From assembly GCF_001598435.1 (NCBI RefSeq), contig NZ_BCYY01000001.1, forward strand, positions 496,001 through 560,000: a stretch of DNA of 64,000 nucleotides, given 5' to 3'. Origin of the DNA: Sphingomonas pituitosa NBRC 102491. Its GTDB lineage: Bacteria; Pseudomonadota; Alphaproteobacteria; Sphingomonadales; Sphingomonadaceae. A program made the position numbers and the translations under genes. Under the pieces are notes generated by a model. It saw nothing but the letters and a program-made list of their open reading frames with translations, had not been told where the DNA came from and made no database searches. Of this stretch, positions 26,361 to 34,902 are shown one piece after another; the stretch's first letter is position 1, and every line of letters starts with the position of its first letter.

Positions 26361-27058
26361 CCCGCCCCGCAGGTGCCGAGTCGATAGCCGATCCCGGCGC
26401 GGGTCTCGATCACGTCCTCCGCGCCGATCCGCGCGAACTTGCCCCGCAGGTTGCGGATGTGGCTGTCGATTGTGCGATCGGTGATGGCGAAGCCCGGCCC
26501 ATGGAGCCGGTCGATGATCGCGTCGCGGCTGAACACCTTGGACGGCATCGCCGCCAGCGTGCGCAGGATGCCAAACTCGGTGACGGTGAGCGGCACCGCC
26601 TCCCCTGCCCAGCTCGCCTGCCAGCCATCGGGGTCGAGCGTCAGGCGTCCATGCTGGAGCGGCCCCGCCGCCGCGGCGACGTCCGGCGGGCGGCTGCCCA
26701 CCCGCCGCAGGATCGCCATCACCCGCGCCACCACCTCGCGCGGCGAGAAGGGCTTCACGACATAATCGTCCGCGCCGAGCTCGATGCCGACGACGCGATC
26801 GATCTCGTCGTCTCGGCTGGACAGGAACAGGATCGGCAGATCGCCACTGGCGCGCAGCTGCCGGCAGACCTCGATCCCGTCCATCCGCGGCATGTTGATG
26901 TCGAGCACGATCAGGTCCGGCGCGTGGGACGCGACCGCGGCCAGCGCCGCCTCGCCATCCTCGGCCTCGATCGCATCGAGCCCGGCCTTGGCCAGCGCGA
27001 ACACCAGCAGTTGGCGGATGTGCGGATCATCGTCCGCGACCAGGATCGTCCGGGGCAT
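26357..27058 (-). CDS. OmpR-family response regulator
   Basis: About 233 residues from ATG 27058; an in-frame ATG at 27073 adds five residues. Receiver domain with the acidic pocket VADDDPH, phospho-acceptor Asp53 in LIVLDINMPRMDG, switch Ser in LFLSSRD, and Lys in VVKPFSPREV. A winged-helix DNA-binding domain follows (LTVTEFGILRTLAAMPSKVFSRDAIIDRLHG, TIDSHIRNLRGKF). It lies between the DUF4173 gene and the sensor kinase gene in one leftward operon. Confidence 0.94.
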   Translation of the reverse strand: MPRTILVADDDPHIRQLLVFALAKAGLDAIEAEDGEAALAAVASHAPDLIVLDINMPRMDGIEVCRQLRASGDLPILFLSSRDDEIDRVVGIELGADDYVVKPFSPREVVARVMAILRRVGSRPPDVAAAAGPLQHGRLTLDPDGWQASWAGEAVPLTVTEFGILRTLAAMPSKVFSRDAIIDRLHGPGFAITDRTIDSHIRNLRGKFARIGAEDVIETRAGIGYRLGTCGAG

Positions 27059-27090
27059 GGGGCACTGGATCATGGCGCGCGCCGCCCCCG

Positions 27091-28569
27091 TCAAGATCGG
27101 ACTTGCGGGGGAATGATGCTGCCGTCGCACCACTCCCGGCTGTAGTTGGCAGTCAGCGGGCGCGGCGCCCCCGGTCCGACGAGCGCGCGGGCCGCTGCCA
27201 GGCGGCGCGCGCCATGCCATGTCCAGTACCGTCCATCCGCCTGCCGCGTCTCGAGATCCCGGAGGAGCTCGGCGCGCACATAGCGCACGCGGTCCAACTT
27301 CTCGGCGTCCATCGGCCGGCGTTCCAGCGCAATCAGCGGCAGCAGGGCACTGTCCCCACTGCGATGCAGATAGCAGAGGTCGATCTTCGCCGGGTCGGCA
27401 GCCTGCACGTTCCAGCGGGCCGCAATCGCTTCGATGTCGACGAAACAGCAGGCGGTCAGCACAACACCGGCAGCCAGCACGTTGCAGTTGATCAGCCAGC
27501 GCGCACTGCGCCCGCGGAGGATGCGCCAGCAGATCAGCACCAGGCCGAGTGCAACCAGCGCCATCCACAGCAGCGCCGCGATCCGCCAGGAGGTGAGCAT
27601 CGACTCTTGGATATACTGCACCGTCCGTAGCGCGCTGGAGGCGACGAGCACCAGGTTCTGCGCCACCCACAGGGCTACCATCCGCCGCGCCCAGGGATCT
27701 CGTTCGCTCGCACTGCCCGGCCGCAGCATGGCCAGCGCCATCGCGCCGGCGATCAGGGCCGTGACGATTAGCGGATAGGCGCCACGATGCACATAGTCCG
27801 TCCGGGTCATGCCGTCCGGCAGCGCGCCTCCGCTCCAAAGGAAAGCGATGTCGAGGGCATTCTGGACCGCGAAGATCAGGTTGAAGAGCGCGAGGGCAAT
27901 CAACACCGACGGCAGCGACGTACCGGGAAGGATCGGCTCCAGATCCGGCACGCGACGAGCAACGCGCAGCGCGAGCGCGCCGGGCCGCAGCATCGGCCAG
28001 ACGCAGCAGGCGACGAAGGTCCACAGCGCGAGCTGCCACAGGCTGGGCAGCTGGATGGAGGCGAAGGCATGCTCGATCAGCGGGTTCGCCGCCGCGAAGA
28101 GGATCAGGAAGACAATGCCGCCGAGCAGCGGCAGGGCCAGCGTAGTCGCGAGCAGGCGCGGAGAAGCGCCGACGCCCCGTCGTTGCCCGGCGACGCGGCG
28201 CAGGTCGGCGAAGAGCCACAGGAAGCCGGTGGCGCCATGGAGGAACAGGCGAACACCCCAATGCCAGGCATCGTCGAAACGCCCAACTCTGGGCGCCACT
28301 GTGGCGAACGCGATCGCGCACCAGAACATCGACCATGCCAGCACCCCCGGCTCGTCGAACAGCGATGCCGCGAAAAGCGCCGCCAGCGCGAGCCCAGGCC
28401 AAGCGGATCGCGCCCTGCCGATGTCCGGCCGGGTGGCGATGATGGCGAGCAGCCAGGCGCCGGCGAACACACCGACTCTCGCCCCGCCGAAGCTGTCGGC
28501 AAAAAGCCTGTCGAACAGGATGATCAGGGCCAAGGCGGCACCGGCCTTGCGGACGAAACTGAAGCGCAC
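27091..28569 (-). CDS. DUF4173-type polytopic membrane protein
   Basis: 492 residues from GTG 28569, which has GAGGGAG seven bases upstream; an in-frame ATG at 28620 lacks this. About ten or more hydrophobic segments, then a C-terminal soluble tail (LDRVRYVRAELLRDLETRQADGRYWTWHGARRLAAARALV). The pattern and the motif YVHRGAYPLIVTALIAGAMALAMLR match the DUF4153/DUF4173 group, of unknown function. Commonly seen beside two-component systems; here it heads the operon with the regulator and kinase. It might modulate the sensor, but nothing in the sequence proves this. Confidence 0.8.
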   Translation of the reverse strand: MRFSFVRKAGAALALIILFDRLFADSFGGARVGVFAGAWLLAIIATRPDIGRARSAWPGLALAALFAASLFDEPGVLAWSMFWCAIAFATVAPRVGRFDDAWHWGVRLFLHGATGFLWLFADLRRVAGQRRGVGASPRLLATTLALPLLGGIVFLILFAAANPLIEHAFASIQLPSLWQLALWTFVACCVWPMLRPGALALRVARRVPDLEPILPGTSLPSVLIALALFNLIFAVQNALDIAFLWSGGALPDGMTRTDYVHRGAYPLIVTALIAGAMALAMLRPGSASERDPWARRMVALWVAQNLVLVASSALRTVQYIQESMLTSWRIAALLWMALVALGLVLICWRILRGRSARWLINCNVLAAGVVLTACCFVDIEAIAARWNVQAADPAKIDLCYLHRSGDSALLPLIALERRPMDAEKLDRVRYVRAELLRDLETRQADGRYWTWHGARRLAAARALVGPGAPRPLTANYSREWCDGSIIPPQVRS

Positions 28570-28968
28570 GTGTTGCTCCCTCTTGCACAGGAGCAGCGTG
28601 GATATGCGATGCTGGTCCATCGCTAGCGCTGGCGCTGAGGAAATTCATGGGAGTGCCTGTGCAGGACCGGTGCAGATTGCTGCCTTCGCTACCGTCGCGG
28701 CTGAGACCGTTTAGCGCAAAGCGGTTAGATTGTTGGCCGCATATCACTGGCCGGGCGCAGTAAAATATTTCTCCTTATTGCTTGAATTTGCATCGCTGCG
28801 GGCAGATTCACCATCTCTCGCAGCGCGATTGGGCCAACGCGAACCTGAAATCATCGGCTAGTTTGGAATCGAACCCGGCAAGACTTTCCCGGTGACGGTA
28901 CTTCGCACGGTACCGAGACTGACGGTATCAGCTTAGATGCTTGAATTATCTTTCGGTTTTCGGCGCAA
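28570..28968. promoter_or_regulatory. right island end: upstream region and integrase arm repeats
   Basis: No gene. Nearer the DUF4173 start is its probable promoter region, and an AT-rich patch lies at 28765-28800. TGACGGTA at 28893-28900 and TGACGGTATCAGC at 28920-28932 repeat the left-end motifs, the second matching all 13 bases of 17370-17382. These support the right boundary of the island. Confidence 0.6.
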
Positions 28969-28992
28969 TTCGATTCCTGCAACCGGCACCAT
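28969..28992 (+). repeat. attR: 24-bp repeat of tRNA-Thr 3' end
   Basis: Identical to 17225-17248. The bases before it (GGCGCAA) no longer match the tRNA, as expected for the distal copy created by site-specific integration. Confidence 0.88.
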
Positions 28993-29425
28993 TTCTCCCA
29001 TCCCTTTGGCCATCCGACTCTGCCGGGAGGGTCAAGAGAGTTGCCCCTTGATCGGATTGGCGATCGGGCTTTGGACCGCCGCACATCCGGGCTCCCCGCT
29101 TGTCAGGAGCACCACGATGTCGCCTCCCCGGACGGAGCTGATGGAAAGTCAGCAAGTCCCCGGCGTCGACGCGCTTGCGCGCCTCGCAGGAGAGGCCGCG
29201 GAAGCACGGTTACGCGCTCAGGAGGACGCCGCGCCGGCAAAATTGATCAAGTCCCGGGTTGTAGACCGCAAAGGTCAGGTCGGCCTCCGCGTGCAGCGGG
29301 GGAACCCGCAAACGCCCTTCTGGTCATCCTTTTCCGGAAGAAGTGGGAGCGCGACCGCTTTCGCGAGTGGTTCGATGGCAGCGGCATCGCTTCGCCGGAT
29401 GGGCCGAGGCAGCTTGGCGCGAGCT
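28993..29425. other. 433-bp stretch without a recognised gene
   Basis: Original chromosomal sequence beyond the island. Several frames are open, including one from ATG 29117 (MSPPRTELMESQQVPG), but none keeps a recognisable domain, and no terminator is clear. Possibly the relic of a small gene. Confidence 0.3.
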
Positions 29426-30238
29426 TTAGCCGATCGCGCGGTGCAGCATCAGATAGGCGATCGCGAGCAGATAGATGCCGAAGATCGTCTTCAGGGGCCG
29501 GGACGGCAGCTTGTGCGCTGCCGCCACGCCGTAGGGCGCCGTCACGATCGACATGGCCGCTACCGCCGCCGTCGCGGGCAGGTTTACATAACCGAGCGAG
29601 CCCCAGGGCAGCCGCTGCTCGTGCAGCCCGATCAGCACGAAGCCCAGCGTCGTCGGGACCGCGATCAGCGTGCCGACGCCCGATGCTGTCGCGATCGCGC
29701 GATGAATGGTGCGCCCGCACAACGTCATCAGCATGATCGCGAGCGTCCCGCCGCCGATGCCGAGCAGCGAGGAAAAGGTCCCGAGTCCGGTTGCGAAGCC
29801 TATCCGGAGCATGCCGCCGGGCATCGTGTCGCGCACCACCTTGTCGCCCAGCTTGGGGACAAGGAAATTGATCGACATGAGCCCCACCCCGATCCCGAAG
29901 ATCAGGGTCAGCACGCGGCCGTCGATCCGGTCGGCGAGCAGCACGCCCGCGCCGCAGCCGAGGACGATCCATGGCGCCCAGCTGCGCAGCGTATCGAATT
30001 CCACGGCGCCGCGCTTCGCATGCGCGCGAAGCGACCGCAGCGAGGTTATGATGATCGTCGCGGCCGAGGTGCCGATCGCGACATGGGCATAATGATGCGG
30101 ATCGCCGCCCAGCAGCGGCAGCACCAGCAGCAATGCGGGAACGACGACAAAGCCACCACCGATCCCGAACAGCCCGGCGGCGAACCCCGCCGCCAGGCCT
30201 GCTGCAAGCAAGGCGATCCCGGGAAGGAGCAAGGCCAT
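29426..30238 (-). CDS. TauE/SafE-family sulfite or organosulfonate exporter
   Basis: 270 residues, eight or so membrane segments in two homologous halves marked by GLFGIGGGFVVVP and SSLLGIGGGTLAIML. Family members export sulfite, sulfolactate, sulfoacetate or related anions during sulfur-compound breakdown, though many are uncharacterised. Its start overlaps the stop of the upstream FG-GAP protein gene by one base, making it the last gene of the leftward operon sigma-FecR-MFS-FG-GAP-TauE. This hints that the compound handled by the locus may contain sulfur or yield an anion to be expelled. Confidence 0.88.
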   Translation of the reverse strand: MALLLPGIALLAAGLAAGFAAGLFGIGGGFVVVPALLLVLPLLGGDPHHYAHVAIGTSAATIIITSLRSLRAHAKRGAVEFDTLRSWAPWIVLGCGAGVLLADRIDGRVLTLIFGIGVGLMSINFLVPKLGDKVVRDTMPGGMLRIGFATGLGTFSSLLGIGGGTLAIMLMTLCGRTIHRAIATASGVGTLIAVPTTLGFVLIGLHEQRLPWGSLGYVNLPATAAVAAMSIVTAPYGVAAAHKLPSRPLKTIFGIYLLAIAYLMLHRAIG

Positions 30239-31791
30239 CAGCGCCCGCCCTCCACCTTCTGGCGCACCACCAGTCGGGTGCCGGCATAGCGCCGCGGATC
30301 GACGTTGCGGATCGCCTGCGTCCTGCGGCCCTTCGGCGTCAGGAACGTCACCTCCACGGTGACCGGCGCGATTCTGGACAGCCCGAAATGCACCGGCAGC
30401 GCGCTCTGCGTGTTGTAGCCATCGCCGGTACCCAGTTGTCGGGTGGCGAGGATCTTTCCGGCCGCATCGCGTAGCCGCACCTCGGCGCCGGCGCGGGTGA
30501 AATGCCCCTTGGCGTCGAGCACCAGCACCTGCAGGCTGCGTGCCGCGACGCTTTTCGGCGAGGTGTTGTGGAAGACGAAATGGCCGCCGACCGGGCCATA
30601 GCCATCGGTGATCGACAGATCGAGCGCGCCGTCGCCGTCATAATCGACCCACTGCACGCCGTGATCGCCGGCATTGACCGGGCTGGTGCGCGGCAGCACG
30701 TTGACGAAATGGCGGCCGCCCTTGCCATCGGGCTCATTGTGCATCAGCGCGTTGGTCGGCACCTGCTGGCCGACCGGGCCCTCATAAGCCATGATCGACA
30801 GGTCGATCCAGCCGTCATTGTCATAGTCGCCCCAGGCGGCACCGACGCCGTGGTTCTCGAAGCCAAGGCCCGCTGCGGCGGAGACATTCTCGAACGTGCC
30901 GTCACCCTTGTTTCGGTACAGCGCGTTGGCGCCGTAATTGGGCACGAACAGGTCGAGGTGCCCGTCATTGTCGAAATCGCCGACAGCGCAGCCTACGCCG
31001 CCTTCCTCCTTGGTGCGGGGCGGCCCGGCGACGCCCGCCTGGACGGCAACGTCGGTGAAATGCCCGCCATCGTTGCGCCACAGGGCATCTGCCGCGCCCG
31101 ACTGGTTGGCGAGGAACAGGTCGAGGTCGCCGTCCTCGTCATAGTCGAACCAGCATGCGCCCACGGTCGGGCGCGGGTCGGTGATGCCGTCGCCGGCCAG
31201 GATCTGGGCGAACCGGCCTCGGTTGTTGGCGAACAGCTTGTTGGGGCCGATCCGATCGGCGGCGTACACGTCCAGGTCGCCGTCATTGTCGAAATCGACC
31301 CAGCTGGTCTGCCGCGCCGAGCGGCCGGAAAAGCCCAGCCCGATCGCCGCGCCGACTTCCTCGAATTTCCTGCCGCCAAGATTGTGGAACACCAATGTCG
31401 CGGTCTTGGGATCGGTCGCGCCGCCGAGCAGGTCGAGCCAGCCGTCGCCGTCATAATCGCCCCAGCTCAGGCCGCGCAGTTCATAGCCCTTGGTCGGCAG
31501 CCCCATCGCCGCACCGATGCTGACGAAGGTGCCACCGTCGTTGCGGTAGAGCCGCAGCTCGCCGCTCTTGAGCGATACCGCCAGATCGGCATCGCCATCG
31601 CCGTCGAAATCGCCCCAGGCGTTGGAAAGCGAGCCCGCGACGCCGAACAGTTCGGGCTGAACCGACTGGAACGGCAGCGGCGGCGCATCGGCGGCGGGCA
31701 GCGGCACGCCGTGTTCGTCCTGCACCGGCGCGGCGGCCAGCAACAGGGCGAAGGGAAGCAGGGGCAACAGGCGAACGCGTGCCATCGGCAT
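30238..31791 (-). CDS. exported FG-GAP/VCBS repeat protein with ASPIC/UnbV end (CRTAC1-like)
   Basis: 517 residues from ATG 31791, which overlaps the transporter stop (TAATG); ATG 31785 is an alternative with better AAAGG spacing. Signal peptide LLPLLPFALLLAAAPVQ. At least seven calcium-binding repeats of the DxDxDGxxD type (WGDFDGDGDADLAV, WGDYDGDGWLDLL, WVDFDNDGDLDVY, WFDYDEDGDLDLF, GDFDNDGHLDLF, WGDYDNDGWIDL, WVDYDGDGALDL) should form a beta-propeller, followed by an ASPIC/UnbV-like C-terminus (about 430-515). Such proteins are surface or periplasmic with mostly unknown roles. Its place in the operon suggests a binding or scaffolding role in substrate capture. Confidence 0.87.
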   Translation of the reverse strand: MPMARVRLLPLLPFALLLAAAPVQDEHGVPLPAADAPPLPFQSVQPELFGVAGSLSNAWGDFDGDGDADLAVSLKSGELRLYRNDGGTFVSIGAAMGLPTKGYELRGLSWGDYDGDGWLDLLGGATDPKTATLVFHNLGGRKFEEVGAAIGLGFSGRSARQTSWVDFDNDGDLDVYAADRIGPNKLFANNRGRFAQILAGDGITDPRPTVGACWFDYDEDGDLDLFLANQSGAADALWRNDGGHFTDVAVQAGVAGPPRTKEEGGVGCAVGDFDNDGHLDLFVPNYGANALYRNKGDGTFENVSAAAGLGFENHGVGAAWGDYDNDGWIDLSIMAYEGPVGQQVPTNALMHNEPDGKGGRHFVNVLPRTSPVNAGDHGVQWVDYDGDGALDLSITDGYGPVGGHFVFHNTSPKSVAARSLQVLVLDAKGHFTRAGAEVRLRDAAGKILATRQLGTGDGYNTQSALPVHFGLSRIAPVTVEVTFLTPKGRRTQAIRNVDPRRYAGTRLVVRQKVEGGR

Positions 31792-33140
31792 TACCTTTCG
31801 GGATCGGCGCCATCCGCGGCCATCTGGCCGCCGGCGCGGGTTTCGGGCATCAGGAAATAGGCGATGAGCGACAGGGCGATCAGCGCCGAGACGTACCAGT
31901 AGAAGCCGTTCTCCAGCCCTTCCCGCTTCAGCCACAGCGCGACATATTCGGCGGTGCCGCCGAACAATGTGTTGGCCAGCGCATAGGGCAGCGCGACACC
32001 GAGCGCGCGGATATGGGCGGGGAACATCTCCGCCTTCACCACCGCGTTGATCGACGTGTAGCCGGTGACGAGCAGCAGCCCCGCCAGCACCAGCAGGAAC
32101 GCCGCGAACGACGAGGTGACATGCTCCAGCCGGGTGAAGATCGGCACGGTCAGCGCCGCGCCGCCGATGCCGAACAGGATCAGCAGCGGCTTGCGCCCGA
32201 TGCGATCGGAAAGGCCGCCCGCCAGCGGCTGGGCCAGCATGTAGAGGAACAGCGCCGATGCCATGATCGCGGTGGCGGTCTGGCGGCCGAACCCGGCCGA
32301 GTTGACCAGGAATTTCTGCATGTAGGTCGAGTATGCGTAGAAGGCGAGCGTGCCGCCGGCGGTCATCACGAACACCGTCAGCGCCGCGCGCGGATGGTGA
32401 CGGAACAGCACCAGCGCCGCCGAACGCGGGCGATCGGCCCGCGCGGCGCTGTGCGCGAAAGCCTCCGTTTCCTGCAGCCTACGGCGCAGCACATAGACGC
32501 CCACCGCCATCACCGCGCCCACCGCAAAGGGAATCCGCCAGCCCCAGGCCTCCAGTTGCGCCTCGCTCAGCACGCCCTGGAGCAGCAACAGCACGCACAG
32601 CGCCAGCAGCTGGCCGGCGATCAGCGTGACATATTGGAAGCTGGAGAAGAATCCGCGCAGGCCCGGCCGCGCCATCTCGGACAGATAGGTGGCGCTGGCG
32701 CCATATTCGCCGCCGACGGAAAGCCCCTGCATCAGCCGGGCGAGGAGCAGCAGCAGCGGCGCGGCGTTGCCGATCGTCGCATGGCCCGGCGTTGCCGCGA
32801 TCAGCGCCGAGCCGCCGCCCATCAGCGCTACCGAGAGCGCGAGGCCGGCCTTGCGCCCATGGCGATCGGCATAGATGCCCATGATCCACGCCCCCAGCGG
32901 CCGCATCAGAAAGCCGACGGCGAAGATCGCCGCCGCGCTCAGCAACTGCGCGGTGCTGTCGTCCGACGGGAAGAAGACCGGCGCGAAATAGAGGGTGAAC
33001 GCCGAATAGACGTACCAGTCATACCATTCGACGAGATTGCCTAGTGAGCCGCCGATGATCGAGGTCAGCCGCCGATCTGCCTTGGCGGCTACGATCGGTG
33101 CGTGGTCTGCCGTTGAACGCTGCTGTGTCGTGAACTCCAT
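31791..33140 (-). CDS. MFS transporter, metabolite:H+ symporter (KgtP-like)
   Basis: 449 residues, 12 predicted membrane helices. The block GNLVEWYDWYVYSAFTLYFAPVFFP and the loop RPLGAWIMGIYADRHGRKAGL, plus RLMQGLSVGGEYG, identify the MHS subfamily (alpha-ketoglutarate, proline/betaine, shikimate permeases). It would carry a small acid, possibly the oxo-acid made by the periplasmic aminotransferase encoded on the other arm of this locus, into the cytoplasm. That link is inference. It lies 45 bases after the FecR gene and overlaps the FG-GAP gene. Confidence 0.92.
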   Translation of the reverse strand: MEFTTQQRSTADHAPIVAAKADRRLTSIIGGSLGNLVEWYDWYVYSAFTLYFAPVFFPSDDSTAQLLSAAAIFAVGFLMRPLGAWIMGIYADRHGRKAGLALSVALMGGGSALIAATPGHATIGNAAPLLLLLARLMQGLSVGGEYGASATYLSEMARPGLRGFFSSFQYVTLIAGQLLALCVLLLLQGVLSEAQLEAWGWRIPFAVGAVMAVGVYVLRRRLQETEAFAHSAARADRPRSAALVLFRHHPRAALTVFVMTAGGTLAFYAYSTYMQKFLVNSAGFGRQTATAIMASALFLYMLAQPLAGGLSDRIGRKPLLILFGIGGAALTVPIFTRLEHVTSSFAAFLLVLAGLLLVTGYTSINAVVKAEMFPAHIRALGVALPYALANTLFGGTAEYVALWLKREGLENGFYWYVSALIALSLIAYFLMPETRAGGQMAADGADPER

Positions 33141-33185
33141 GTCGCCGGAAACGGACCGCGCGACGCTTTCTGCTACTCGGCCGGG

Positions 33186-34220
33186 CTATTCCGCCGCCGG
33201 CATCAGCAGCAGCGATCCATCCGCGCCGGGAAGGGCGCGGATGCCGAAGCTCTGCTCCAGCGCATGGGCGAAATCGTCGGAGCGATCCGAGCGGAAGGTA
33301 CCACCGATGCGCAGGCCGCTGAGCGCCGGATCGCCGATCACGATCGGGCTGGTGCGGTATCGGTTGAACTCCTCCACCGCCTGCGCGAGCGTGTCGCCGT
33401 CGAAGCTGAGCCGCCCCTGCTGCCAGGCGAGGCGGCGGGCGATATCGCGACCGGCGAGCGGCGTCACCGCGATCGCGCCTTGGCGCACCGCGGCGGCATT
33501 GCCTGCCGTCACGCGCCGTCCGGTCGCCTGCGCATCGCGCACCAGCACCACGCCCTGGGTGACGGTCACTTCGGTCAGGTCGGGGCGCAGCCGCACCGAA
33601 AACGCCGTGCCGACCGCGCGCACCTTGGCGCCGTCCGCATCGACGATGAACGGCCGGGCGGTATCATGCGCCACGTCGAAGCTCGCTTCGCCGCGCAGCA
33701 GCCGGATCGCGCGCTCCTTCTTGCCCAGCGCGACCTCGATCGAACTGCCGGTGTTGAGCCGCACGACGCTGCCATCCGCGAGCCGGACGACCCGCTTTTC
33801 GCCGATTTCGGTGCGATAGTGATCCACCGCATGATCGAGCTGGAGCGCCACCGTGCCGCCGATCGCCACCGCCAGCACGCTGGCGGCAAGGGTACCGGCC
33901 AACATCCGGCGGGTCGGCCGCCACGGCGCGGTTTTCGGCACGACCGGATCGGCCGCCAGATTGGCGTCCCGCCCGCTCAGCGGACAGCGCGGGTCCGTGG
34001 GAGCGATCTCGCCCAGCCGCTCGGAGAGTTCCCACGCCGCCTCCACCTTGGCGAAGGCATAGCCGTGCGCCGGGTGCTCCGCGACCCAGCCGAGCGCTTC
34101 CTCCCACGCCGCGTCAGTGTCGGCGGCGCGCGCCTTCAGGAACCGCCGCGCTGCCTCGGCCTCGATCGCCTGCCGTTCCGCTGCGCTTGTGAAGGGACCA
34201 CCCAAAACCCGAACCCTCAA
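33186..34220 (-). CDS. FecR-family anti-sigma factor / signal transducer
   Basis: 344 residues. N-terminal cytoplasmic anti-sigma part (AEAARRFLKARAADTDAAWEEALGWVAEHPAHGYAF), one membrane segment (MLAGTLAASVLAVAIGGTVAL), the periplasmic FecR beta domain (VRLADGSVVRLNTGSSIEV, VRAVGTAFSVRLRPDLTEVTV) and an STN-like end. The start lies within the sigma gene (107-bp overlap), as is frequent in such pairs, though a later start is possible. It should sense the loaded receptor encoded divergently at 34903 through that receptor's STN domain. Confidence 0.92.
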   Translation of the reverse strand: MRVRVLGGPFTSAAERQAIEAEAARRFLKARAADTDAAWEEALGWVAEHPAHGYAFAKVEAAWELSERLGEIAPTDPRCPLSGRDANLAADPVVPKTAPWRPTRRMLAGTLAASVLAVAIGGTVALQLDHAVDHYRTEIGEKRVVRLADGSVVRLNTGSSIEVALGKKERAIRLLRGEASFDVAHDTARPFIVDADGAKVRAVGTAFSVRLRPDLTEVTVTQGVVLVRDAQATGRRVTAGNAAAVRQGAIAVTPLAGRDIARRLAWQQGRLSFDGDTLAQAVEEFNRYRTSPIVIGDPALSGLRIGGTFRSDRSDDFAHALEQSFGIRALPGADGSLLLMPAAE

Positions 34221-34722
34221 ACTCGCCGATCGCCTGCATGATCTTCAGTGCGGCCCGCGCAAGATGCTTGTCTACAGTGGAAACGGACAGGCCCATCTCC
34301 TCTGCTATCGCTGTCACCGGCCAATCATAGACGCGCCGCAAAAAGAAAGCACGCCGGCACTGGGGCGGCAACGTATCCAATATGGCCTGCAAGTGGCGCA
34401 ATTCATCGCGCGCTTCCAGCCGGGCATGCGCGCTATCGTCCACCCCGATCAGTTCCAGGTCGGCGATCACTTCGAACGATACGATCTTGCTGCGGCGCGC
34501 CTCGTCGATCACCAAGTTGCGCGCGATCTGGAACAGATAGGCGCGGCCCGACTGCGTCCGATCGATGTCCCCGTTCGCATAGGCGCGCGTCATCGCCTCG
34601 GCCACCATGTCGTCGATGTCATAGCCATCGGGCAGGACGCGACGGAGGCGTGCCCGCAAGGCTCCCTCATGCGGCAGGATACACCTTTTATACCAGTCCA
34701 GTCGTGCCCGAACGGAATCCAT
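34114..34722 (-). CDS. FecI-type ECF sigma factor
   Basis: 202 residues from ATG 34722. Region 2 (MVAEAMTRAYANGDIDRTQSGRAYLFQIARNLVIDEARR) and region 4 (LDTLPPQCRRAFFLRRVYDWPVTAIAEEMGLSVSTVDKHLARAALKIM) are complete. About 30 residues at the C-terminus overlap the FecR frame. Diverges from the STN receptor gene with a 180-bp promoter region between. Expected to switch on the receptor, acylase, peptidase and aminotransferase genes when substrate is present. Confidence 0.92.
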   Translation of the reverse strand: MDSVRARLDWYKRCILPHEGALRARLRRVLPDGYDIDDMVAEAMTRAYANGDIDRTQSGRAYLFQIARNLVIDEARRSKIVSFEVIADLELIGVDDSAHARLEARDELRHLQAILDTLPPQCRRAFFLRRVYDWPVTAIAEEMGLSVSTVDKHLARAALKIMQAIGEFEGSGFGWSLHKRSGTAGDRGRGSAAVPEGARRRH

Positions 34723-34902
34723 GCGACGCTCCCCCCTTTTCTGTGGGGCATCCTCTCCTGCGGATTCGTGGTTGGCCGGATACGAACAGGTAAGCGGGGG
34801 CGTGTCCAGCCACGATGAAATAAAAGTGACACGCCGATTAGCAGAATATGTCGCGCCGTCCGTCTTCCCCAGCAGCAAACATCTTCTCTGGGGGGGCAAC
34901 CC

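Larger units (their letters stand above)
17225..28992. mobile_element. genomic island integrated in tRNA-Thr
   Basis: An 11.8 kb block bounded by a 24-bp direct repeat of the tRNA 3' end (17225-17248 and 28969-28992), with an integrase gene reading inward from the tRNA. Contents in order: truncated integrase, IS3-family element, broken ORF, tonB-like gene, di-heme peroxidase, TonB receptor, sensor kinase, response regulator, DUF4173 protein. TGACGGTA-type repeats cluster at both ends, as expected of integrase arm sites. No transfer genes survive, and the integrase lacks its catalytic half, so the island is probably fixed unless a helper integrase acts. Confidence 0.85.

Noticed and set aside
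28867..28877. Inverted match to the tRNA T-arm (GGAATCGAACCC)
   Set aside because: Only 12 bases and in the wrong orientation for an att site; the 24-bp repeat at 28969 explains the boundary fully.
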